From Tubiluchus corallicola (lineage: Eukaryota > Priapulida > Priapulimorpha > Priapulimorphida > Tubiluchidae): a stretch of 64,000 nucleotides of DNA. This document shows positions 49,778 through 61,000 of this stretch, piece by piece. The stretch covers positions 670,001-734,000 of the forward strand of contig JAQGDQ010000034.1 of assembly GCA_030141605.1 (NCBI GenBank). Direction: 5' to 3'. The notes under the pieces are model-generated. The model was given only the letters and a program-made list of their open reading frames with translations, was not told the origin of the DNA and did not search any database. A program made the position numbers and the translations under genes. Every line of letters starts with the position of its first letter. Positions within the stretch are counted from its first letter, which is position 1.

Positions 49778-50168
49778 AGGGGTGAGCATCGAACATTCGA
49801 ATCGAATTTGAACGAGTTATTTTAGTTTAAATTCGGTTCGAACCTAAAACTATAGATTTAAATAATTCAGCATTTCACTCACATATGTTCTTTATCATTA
49901 AAACGATTGAAAAACACCATGCAATTAGTATAATTTAGCTGTGATTTTATGGTACAATTTTAAGCAAATTATTAGTCGTTTTATTGCAGAACAAAATCTA
50001 GTAATATGCATGATCATTGTAAGACTAATTTTTCATGGTGATTTGAAAACTTGTTCAAAATTTTTCAATCTCATTTCGAATTTGAAATACTGAAATTCGA
50101 TTCGAATTCGAAAGTCACAAATTTGATTTCAATTCCAATTCGCTTTCTGGTAGAGAATGCTCACACCT
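49778..50168. mobile_element. GGGGTGAGCAT-type MITE, copy 2
   Basis: About 391 bp from AGGGGTGAGCAT to the mirrored ATGCTCACACCT. Flanks ACTATTTACT and ACTGTTTACA make an imperfect 10-bp duplication. It has the same internal order as copy 1. Confidence 0.8.
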
Positions 50169-51890
50169 ACTGTTTACACATGTGCAATCATAAACACCGT
50201 TATTGATTGCTCGTTACAAAGAACTGACCGACTCTGGAATGACTGAACAAAAAGCAGACAACGTTATAGTATACACACTTGATAGCTTTTTTCAATAGCT
50301 CAGCTATACGAAAAATATCAATTTTTATCTGTAAATTTTGTCTTTTGAATACAGGCCAAAGACATTCTTGCCTTTTAGATCAATGCCTCCAATCTGCCTT
50401 TAATTATAACTTTTGCCTCCAATGTGTTTAGTCTGGTTGATGTCCTGTGAATCTCCTGCCATTCACTTAGATTGGAGTTATCAATCTTGGACTGCTTTTG
50501 TCACAGTTCTCGTCCTGGAGACTGCACACTGCACGAAAAACAAGAAGCTTTCACACTACATGCTGACTGTTGAGGACATCATTCAATTTGATTTTCCATT
50601 GCTTCAACAATACTTTAATACAATAAATTATTCTGCACTATTACTTTTGTTTCTTTTCTGTTATATCAATATCAATAATCGATTTATTTCAATACCCGCT
50701 AGCAAAAGCGGTTGTAAGTGACCACAGTGAAGCTACCGAGTAACGACGGATGTGAGGAAAGATTTTTGCTATCGAGGACGTGGGCTTCGGTGATCGCGGA
50801 ATTGAAACTGTTTTAATGATGCGTCTGTAGTCCGAGATATCGTTAGAAAGAAAGTGATGACTGAAAAAGTAGAATTATATGATAAAATCGTATTGTGAAG
50901 TGGGAAATGAGTCACTGAGCTTAAATGCAATAGGACTGGAAGTTGTTGGTCAGTTATAAATTTCTGGCTATCTGAGTCGCCTTATTAGCGATTTACATTA
51001 TACTTGTAAAATAAAGGTAATTATCAGTTATATCTACGCAAGTTGCTTCATCCAAGTGAAATACCATCGTAACGTTCGCATTATGGTTTGCAGAATCTAC
51101 ATTTATAAGTTTAGCTGTTTATGTCTACCAGCCGGTGTAGAATAATTAGTGCAGTTTGTAATACAGGCTATTTAGATAAATTTTAAATTTTCACTCGGTA
51201 TTCCACATCGCACTTTCACGGCCGCCATTAAAACGATCATAATCGAGAAAGCCCCAAGAGTTGTTCCTAAGAAAAAGCCTTTTAGAATTAGAATTGTGGC
51301 AAGTTGTTGACGTTTTGCTTCTTTTATTGTTATGAAATTATTCTTTCAAATTCGCACCTATTCAAAATACTTTGAACTAGAAATGTGTGATAAAAACAGT
51401 GTCATGAAAACAAGATATCTCTGTTACTCGAAGTCAGATATTCTGCTTTTTGGGCAGACATGCTAAACATGACATTACAAAGCAACTTCAATAGATCGTT
51501 CAGATTTATGAACGTAGTAAAATTGTTAATACAAGCTACCAGAGATTTGTCACTTCTTATATGGAGACTCACAATTTGAAGACTTGGTCCTTAATTTTAT
51601 AAAGCTGTTAAAAATCAAATGTACCAATAATTTCTTAGACGAATTCACTAATTCTAAGTATCATTATTTGTGATATTGTCAGTCGTCCAATTGTCTGTTT
51701 AGTGGCTATCAAATTCATTAAAGGGCCACTTTTGTTCATTTTGGTTTGTAGAAGATTAGTTTTTAATCTCTGCAGAAAAATAGTAGAAACTTGCGTTCAG
51801 ATATTTTTTGAAGTATGAGATATCTTTTATTATTTTGACAGAGTGAGAGAATTTGACACAGGAACAGTGCAGTGGCTGAATATTTCCTAG
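50169..51890. other. intergenic DNA upstream of choline kinase
   Basis: No coding frame could be supported. CpG-containing, TATA-less stretches at about 50.7 kb and 51.2 kb (for example TTTCACGGCCGCCATT) are possible promoter DNA for the choline kinase gene, but this is a guess. Confidence 0.35.
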
Positions 51891-52012
51891 ATGCTGTCGC
51901 AAGTTTCCGTAAATGATGAAGTCGTGGAAACGGCCTACCAACTCTGCTGGGAGTTCCTCGGCGGTGCTTGGAAACAGCTTACCAAAGAAAAATTTCATAT
52001 TGAGGAAGTCAA
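51891..52012 (+). CDS. CHK: choline kinase first coding exon A
   Basis: 122 bp; 40 codons plus two bases, ending in a GTGAGC donor in phase 2. It encodes a 40-residue start with YQLCWEFLGGAWKQL, matching the N-terminal helix of choline kinases. Spliced to 60258 it continues into GGLSNALY in frame. Confidence 0.75.
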
Positions 52013-55000
52013 GTGAGCGTGATTTTTTTCTACCACAGTGCAAAATATGCAAAAGTTGAGATCATTTGTTCACATTTGCTATTAAATTTGTATTAAGCAA
52101 TTATGGTGGTCTTGTATTTAGCTACCTAAATATCAAATATACTTTTACGAAGCTACAACATAGTCTTAATAATACAATTACTTGGCTAACTTAGCCTGGT
52201 TAATAATTGCATGCATACTCTGCTTGCATGAACATTGCACGTAATAGATAAAATGGTCCTGAGCTTGCCATTGATTTTTACATCTTATCCCATTCTGAAG
52301 TATGCTAAAAGGTGTATATTTTAACATGTATAATAATGCCAAACTGCTTCTGATACTTAAATAATGGCATAAAAGCTTAATTAATGGTTAGCGAGCGTAG
52401 CAAACGATAACGTCACAACTGAACGCAATTTTCAATGGCAGAAATGGTCCACAAGCATGTTGTACGTGTTTGCGAAAGCTAAAATTGCAGGACAGTGCTA
52501 ATGAAAACATTGACGGTGATACACAAAAACTGGTCGAATTTGCATTTAAAAATTTGAATTCCAATCTTATTATCGTTGTGTTATTGTGTAATTTCACGAC
52601 CATTATGTCAGAAACGAAGTAAGAGGTACTCCACCTGTAGTTAACATGTATTATCTTATAAAACGTTCCCAAGATGATGTTTAAGCAGAAAAGGGGGATT
52701 GTATGCAGCCATTTTACATCTAATAAATGTCCAGAGCAAAAATGTGAGAAACAGCAGCTAAACTGCCAAACTGTCAGCATTTAAAATGTAACAAAAAGAG
52801 GTCATGCGAATTCGGGATTGGAAATTCTGTGCCAGGCCTAGAGACATAAACTTGAGAGCCTGTTTACAAACCAGAGCAATGTAGGCATGCTGCAGCATGA
52901 TACTTTACAGTACGTGTGAACATTGAACCTTCGTATTTGATTCGAACGAGTTTTTTTAACTCCAAATGCGAGTCGAGCCTAAAATTATTGATTCAAATAA
53001 TTCACCATTTCAACTACATACGTTTCTTTATCATTAAAACATTTGAAACAGCGTGCAATCAGTGCAATTTAGCTGTAATTTCTGTGCACAATTTTTAAAT
53101 AAATATTAATGTTTTACTGCAGAACAGTAATGAGCAATATGCATAATCTTTGCACGACTGCCTTTTGTTAAGGATTCAAAAATCTTTAAAACGGTACTCT
53201 GATTCAAAATCTTGAAATTAGGTTTGATTCGAGTAGGAAAATCAAAAATTCGATTCAAATTCGCTTTCCGATAGAGAATCCTCATCCTCACTTTGCAAAT
53301 GAAATTTAGAAGACAACTTGTTTAGTGTGTTTCTTTATTGACGAGGCACTGGCCCTGAAGTACAGTTCATGTACATTTCAAGCATAGGCCTATGTGTTAG
53401 TATTCAAATATCACATTTCTGCTGCCCTTCCTTTGCACTGTCACTGATTGATAATCTTTTACCTACAGTCTAACTTTCATTAGCAATGGTCAAAAGTTAT
53501 GTTTGCATAGAAAGTGGAAGATCATTCTATCTTTTCTGTGTGCACTGTAAGTCTATAATTTTGTTGATAATACGAGTAAGTCTTACGTATATTGCTTATT
53601 GTAAGGCTGTTTTATAAATCATCAGTTATTTTTCACTTATTTCATAATAAATGAGTACAGGTGTTCGAAATTTTAAAGAAGAATACTAACTTGCCCGACG
53701 CAGGATTTGAATCTGTAGAATGGTACAAATTCTGTCTTGCCAAGTATGGTCCTATCCAAGGATAATGAACGCAAAATTAGTTGATTGATCAGAATGGTAA
53801 AGATCATTTTTGGCCAACAGAGTTGGCAATTTGAAATTGTACTACTGAGTTTAGGAAAAATTCTGGAAGATGTTGGCAGTAGCGTCGAAGAACATCATTC
53901 GTAATAAGAAATATACATCTGTAGAGTGTGGGCATGTATGAATTCATACGTTAACGTTTCTGCTGTATTTTTAGCGTTCAAACATTAAAGAGATGACAGT
54001 AAGAGTATGGCTTCCAGCTAAAGGTCTTTTGCTGTGTTTTAAGCATAGCTAATTCTGGCCCATTTGGAACAAAATAACATCTCTTGCTTTTGAGTGCTGG
54101 ATGACTTGACTGAGGCAATGGACAAAATAATGAAAACTATAACGTAGTGTACATAGTGTATTAGCCTTGCAGATAAAGCTGGTGCTTTCTTATTTAAATT
54201 AAAGAAAGTAAGACTTATCTGTACAGTACAGTATAGTTTTTATTTAGTTTAAAGAATAAATTTACAGATAATACATATTATTGCAATATATGTGGAAAGT
54301 TTATATTTATTACGATTATGAGATTCAAAGGTGCTCAAAGCTATTTTTAATTATTTTCTTACTAGTTAAGATAGAGGACGTTCTTCATAACCCTTTACCT
54401 GGTACTGACACCTAGCGTTGAACCACACACTTACTTTAGTGGGGCATGCATTTTAAGTGTGACCTCAATAAGACTGAGCGAAATGTAAACACGTGCTACG
54501 TACACACATAGCCCACCTTAAAACTGGCATGGGCCGGTTCAGCTGTGTATTACAGCTTGAGAACTCACGCGCTGACGTATCAGTATTACTGTAACCCCTA
54601 CACAGAGTAGAAATAAGCTTGCAATTTTTATGTATTAATGAGAGTTTAATCGTAAATAGATAGATGAAAATGAGAGGTAACATGAGAAATGATGAGAGAG
54701 AATTAGCGTTTAATATGTGTCGAGAGTTTTTGGGAGGAACGTGGGCCAATGTTGCCCCAGAGAAGGTTAAAATGTCCATAGTGATGTAAGTTCTCGTTTT
54801 ACGTTACTTATCTATCACTTGTGCACCGTAGTTTGAGAAGGAATCGAGATTTCGAGATTAGCTTATGCATTAAGTTTTACGTTATACATTTCTGTGATTA
54901 TTGTTGTTGTTTGTGCAATTGAATGGGAAGCAGCATATGACGCTATGTAATCACGGGTCAACGATAGTTCATGATACCCGTCAATAACAGACGTAAATTT

Positions 55001-58000
55001 CTTAACGTGCGTGGTGACTTCAGTGTGATACTAATAATAATAATAATCATGCAAATTTAAGGTGGTTGCGTGATTACGTAAGATAAATTGATATCAGATC
55101 ACATGTAAGTACATTATTTAATTAGCTTTAGTTTTAGTATCAGTTCAAAAAATTATGTATGCCAAGTACAGCGTACTAAGAGTTGAAAAAATCGTTCATT
55201 TTAAGCAAAGGGCGCTTGCCACACGATCGTGCAAATAGGGTTGAAACGTGCGACTAGAAATCCGCGTTTGTCATACTTTCTCAACTGCAACTGTGCTCTT
55301 TCGCTACCCATTTGCCTAGATGTTTTCAAGTTTTACGAAGCCAGTACATCTTACAATGACAATAACATAGCTACTGTATATATAATCGAACAAAAATTCT
55401 AGTAGGAAAGTTTTTGGAATTTTGCCAACTTTATGAGTTTGAAGTTGGCCCAGTTACAGTTGCACGTGTGGCAGAAATAGACATAGAGATAATTTGGTTT
55501 TGATGACCTTTAGAAACATGAGTCTAACACTAAAGTTTAGACTACACATGTTACACTTACTTTAACAAGCGTAAAAAAGATTGCTTGCTTAATAACAGGT
55601 ACTGTTTTGCTGTTAGTTTTAAGATTATGATTATTAGTTCTTTTCTCGTAAATTAAGCTTTTATCAATTTCTGACAAACGTTTTCTCATTTGTCTACTGG
55701 CACTAGATGTTTGCATAGCGGACTTTACGTGAAATAAAGAAGAAATTGTACTGAAATACATCGACTTTGCGGCGGGGGAGGGCATCGCTGGTGTTAACTC
55801 TCTAGTGTAATTTAAATATAACTCGACTGTAGGTTACGGTAATTTGATAATCAAGAGATTAGAAGTTTTGGGAAAAGTCATACGTAGGATTAGGGTTCTG
55901 TGGGGCTGTAAATTTACTAACAAGATAGCAATTGTTTTAAGTCGTATGTAACGAATTTTCTGTACGTATATATATAAAACAAATTCATTGACAGGCGGCC
56001 TGTGTAATTTACCCTGTTGATTCATAATCATCACGTGTTGTGATTCATGAGCGACTCACATGACGATTGCGTAATAACTGTCACAAATGATAACAATGTT
56101 TTCCACGGTAGCAACTACTGAAACATGTCAGAATCTATCACGAGAGTCACCCGGATATGGGACTGTTTTGACGGATTTCATTTCCGGATAGATAGCTTTA
56201 GGCACTTTCTTCCCAATGTTTTGTAGAGGATTTCCTGGAAACCCCTGTTGGTCACTTGTTGCTCGACGACGTAGCATTTCCTCCGGTTTCGCCTAACATT
56301 ATAATATATTTACTATGTTTTAAAAGTTTGACCGATACATTTGGCAGTCTTCCAAAAAATATTGCTTTGATGAGCGCAATGCTGTAAAAAATTGTCTTTT
56401 TCAGATTTGTTGATCCCCATTAAGCGTAGCATTCATAGTCCCGACGCAAAAAATGCGTGAATTGTGTCAAGGATTTTTTCTAGTTTTATGCTTAGTTAAT
56501 TGATCCATTCCCGCCTTGGTAGAACCTTCAAAGGAATCAGCACACAATGGACATGAGCCGTAGCGTACATATGCTAACTTTTTCTTGGTACGCTGCCAAT
56601 GACTGAATTCACCAGGTCGTTTTTGTGTGCGTCATGAAATGTTTTTGGAATTTTGCCAGGTCGTACGTGTAACTTGATAGGACTTTAATAAGTCACCTTG
56701 ATGTTGATTTTTTTACCGTTAAGGCAACTATATTATTATTTTAAGCTTTTGTGCTCTCATTTTCGTCATTTTTAATTACAATGCAAAAATGTTTGATACT
56801 GTATTTATATTCTAACATATTTTATTGAGTAATTACAATTACAATTCGGACAATACACACACGGTTTACAAAGATATAAATACATCGTAGGCCTATATAA
56901 CGCTATAAAAACATGCACTACATAATAAAAATACAATTATACAACTCAAATTCAATAATGTAGACTAAAGACAGAACATCAAACTTTGATGTATAATCCC
57001 AATGGTAAAACATAAATATACAAAAACGCAAATTTAAGGTAGTTACATACACGTATAGTATTTAATTTACATAAGTGACGCTAGTTATATTTATAGTTCG
57101 TTTTTTTAATTTATAATAATTACATCCTGGAACGGAGACATTTTGAAACAAAATTACAAGTAATTTGAAGAATTTCCGAATCGTTTTAGCCTAATAATAA
57201 TTTTAGTTTGACATCATCTGATAAGTAAGCAAAGTTTGGATATAGAGAGGTAATTCCTGAATAAATGGTGTTTCTTAGCTGTTCATATCTACTACAGAGC
57301 AAGAGCATGTGTGTTTTCAACTGAACATATGAAAAACAGAGATATTTATTTTTCTGCTTTGTACAATGTAGTAAGCACTATAACGATTGAGCCTCCATTG
57401 TACACAAAATAGACTCACACATTTAGATACAAGATACTTGGCCACATGACATTTAGACGACACAAGTAGTCTTGACCACCTGTGCAAACTGGGCAGTGAC
57501 TGTTTTGGACATGTAGGCAATTTGGACACAACGAATTTTGAACACATGTTGGATATTTGGACAGATTAATTGGGCAGCGACTGTATTGGACACGTAGACA
57601 GTTTGGGCGCAAAGGAAATTTGAGCACATATAGGTTTTTTGGACCCAGATGTCATTCGGACACACATACCATTTAGACACAAGCACGTTGTGAGATTGGC
57701 CGTGTACCAAAACAGTTACCTGCACATGAATAGTAAACGATTCGTTGACCCCTTCGTTGATAGATATTTACAGAAACGTGCTCTGCCTCCAGTCATATCT
57801 CAAAGGTGTTAATATAGGAGACCTCTTGTGCATGAATATTTGTCTAGTGCATTTTTAAAAACGTTTGTAGTCTTAGAACTGCTTCTGGTAGGGAATTTCA
57901 TAGATCTATTTCGGCATTTGAAAAGCTGTGCTTGTATTGCTGAGTGTTGCTTGTGCGCTCACATAGTTTGAGAGAATGATCTCTGGTGCAAGTGTGACGT

Positions 58001-61000
58001 AGAGCGAAGAAAGCTCCATGATTGATGTCGGAGTCCACATAAGATCTTGAACATCTCGGTCAGTCACCACCGTCGTCTACGAGAGGAGAGCTGATGGAGT
58101 CCAAAAGGTTGTAGTTTCTCAGTATATAATAGGCTGTCCAGCCCTTGGATCATGTTGACTGCCCTTTCTTGCACTGAGGTCCCAAACCTGACTCACATAG
58201 TCTGAGTAAGGTCTGACGATAGACATATGAATAATTCAAGAACTCAATAACTCAAGACAAGAATTCGACTGTTATAATAGTAGGACGTTCAGAAATTTAC
58301 AGCTCTTTGTTGCTGTCCAACGTTTTAGAATCTTCATCAGAAGAAGCCTCAATGACAAATAGCTACTAGCCTTATGGTTAACCTAGACATGACATGACGC
58401 GAAAAGACATGACAAAGAAAATCATTACCATACACCATGAGTAACGACAAAGGCTGCAGAAAACTAAAGAACAGGCCCCACAACAATTTTAAAAGCTGCG
58501 AGTAGTTTGATTGCAATGAGAGTCTGCTATTTGCTTTTAAGATAATGTTTAACCAAATGGATACAGTTCTGTGCTGATATAGTCCGTGTCAATTAAATTT
58601 CAACTTCTGTGGAAACCTTATAGCAGAATTTGCAGAGAGCTTGAAGTAAATTTGTAATAGACACTTTTAGACCGAAGATACGTGACTGGTTCACTCTTGT
58701 GGTTAAAGCAAAAAGAGAATGCAAAATTGCATTGAACTGTGAAACACTCCATTTGCTATTTACATGAAAGCAAAACGCACATGATGACCACTCAGCAGCA
58801 AGAAGAAAACAAACAGGCTGGCTTTAGCAGAGTTACCTAAGTCACGTGCATCTACTGAGCTTATCTGATTGGCTAGCGAAACTCACTAACAATCTTCACT
58901 ACCATCAGGGGAAGCCCAGCAGGTTCAGGTGACTACCGAGCAGTACTGACCAACGCCACAACTTGGGTTAAACTTGAGTCAAGTTACAATAATGAACAAT
59001 TTTAAGTGTAGGTGGCAGCACATGTTTAATTATTGGTAATACAGTGTAGTACTTTCAGTTACAAATCGCAAATGAAAATGTGCGCCAGTTTCGGCAATAT
59101 CGTACAATTGGATATGTAGCCAGTACGTTTAGGCCCTTTTTTGTCTGATAGCCTTAGGCCCGTGAAACGCTTGATCCGTCCCTGTGTAAACTACTGTGAA
59201 AAAGTCACTTGTGAAATCGAATGTTATGTTGGCTAGAGGCAGAAATTTATTGAAAACACGTGACGTTTATCTTGTCTCTTAAGTGTGCTGTGTCCCAATT
59301 ACTATTTGCATCCTGACTTGTAATGAAGATTAAAGAGCTTTTTATACACACTGAACGCAACACGCAAAGTATACTACTGTTTAATACTGGAAGTTTGCGG
59401 CGGGACTGGAATCTGTCTCATTATCAAAAGCAGCCAGTTAAGATGAGACACTGAACCAGTGGAAGTGTCTTGACCATGTTCATCTGTACAGCCCGCCCGT
59501 GTATTCTGCCTCAGTCCCATGTAACTTATGTACGTAAAATCCTTATATCACCTCTTTGTTTAAAATTATGCATAGGGGAAATTCCACAATTAGGGAGACG
59601 TGACACTAAAATTTCAATGGTTTTTTCCGTAATTTTTGTGTTTGTCGTAGCAAAAGACACGTTGAAGTTTCCAAGAAAAGTATTTGTCAGGGCGTATGAT
59701 TAATTTTAGATACTGAATTCACCACTTTTAAATGAGTGTACTTTCATGTAACGTTGGTAACCGTGGAATTGTCCATAGACAGTTATAGTTATATGCTCAG
59801 AACTACAACTGTTCATTGCATTTTGACGCGTATTGTTTAAAATATTATTGTTTTGTTTTATTCATTTAATGTATTTATTATGCATGCAATTATTTTACTA
59901 CCACATGTATGTGCATGCATCAAACATTTGTCTTGAAATATGAATTTTCCCTCTGTTCATGTAACTGTTCAGGTGACAAACTTCTCATTTGTTTTGGCCA
60001 ACTTCATTCGAGATTGCACAAAATTTTACTTTCCCTAAATAAAGCCAGTAAAATACTAAATATTACTAAAAAAAATTGCAACTGTGTATTTCTCTATTTG
60101 TTTACAACGATATTGCTAAACAAGTACGATAGAGTAATGATTATTTTTCATAATTATAATTCATTAATTATAATAGTACATTATAAATTCCATGCATCTT
60201 AGACACTTATCTACATACATCATTAAAGAAACAATATGGTTTTATTTTTATTTGCAGTGGTGGTTTGAGTAATGCGTTATATCTCTGCAGTCTACCTGTC
60301 AACACACCTGTTGTGTATCGTGAACCTAGGCAGGTAGGTCAGTTTCTTATGTTGATTTTGCAGAGATATTCTTGTAGTAATAGTAAACCTTTCTTATAAA
60401 TTAAAGGAAAATAGGATGATTTTTCGTAAACTGCCTCATTTTTAAATGCTGTAAACACCAATAATACTGCAAAAGCGTTTCTGAGAATTAAATAATAGAT
60501 TAAAAAATTAATTAATGGCGGGCAAGCCCAATTATTGATGATATCACAAACTAACAACGTAACTTTCAACAGCAAAGATATTAAACTAGGCAAGTTTTAA
60601 GATAAAAATTCGAATTTCAAATTTACGGCTGTGCTGACGCATGAGCTATCGAACGTGTGCAGAATGTCACAAGTGAACACGTCTGAGCTGAGAGATACAG
60701 CACCTGTTTTTTTGCGCAACGTTTTTGCAGGCGTTAGTCCCCACCAAACTAACGTGTGGTGAAATGTATGTAATAGCAAAGAACTAGACATGCGAACGCA
60801 AAATTGCATTTGTAATTTTTTCACCTAAGTCTTCGTTGAAAAAGTATGTTCCTTTCAAGATTTTAAAGAGCACATTGTTTTTAGCTATAATTTAAGATTC
60901 CGTCCGGTTTTCCTTTAATGAATTGTACTGTAACATTGAGCCAACAGTAGCATTAATAATACTCGTAATTTCACAGTTACTTAATATGCTGCGCACGTCA

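Noticed and set aside
52388-52780. 130-residue minus-strand open frame
   Set aside because: No recognisable motif, no splice-linked neighbours, and it lies in a choline kinase intron; chance openness is sufficient explanation.
57317-57725. Overlapping minus-strand frames rich in Cys, Pro and Asn
   Set aside because: They follow a degenerate short tandem repeat and overlap one another in different frames.
58290-58345. Hammerhead-ribozyme-like core (minus strand CTGATGAAG...AAAACG)
   Set aside because: The conserved GAAA is changed and stem II would be only about three pairs with almost no loop; it is more likely part of a decayed retroelement.
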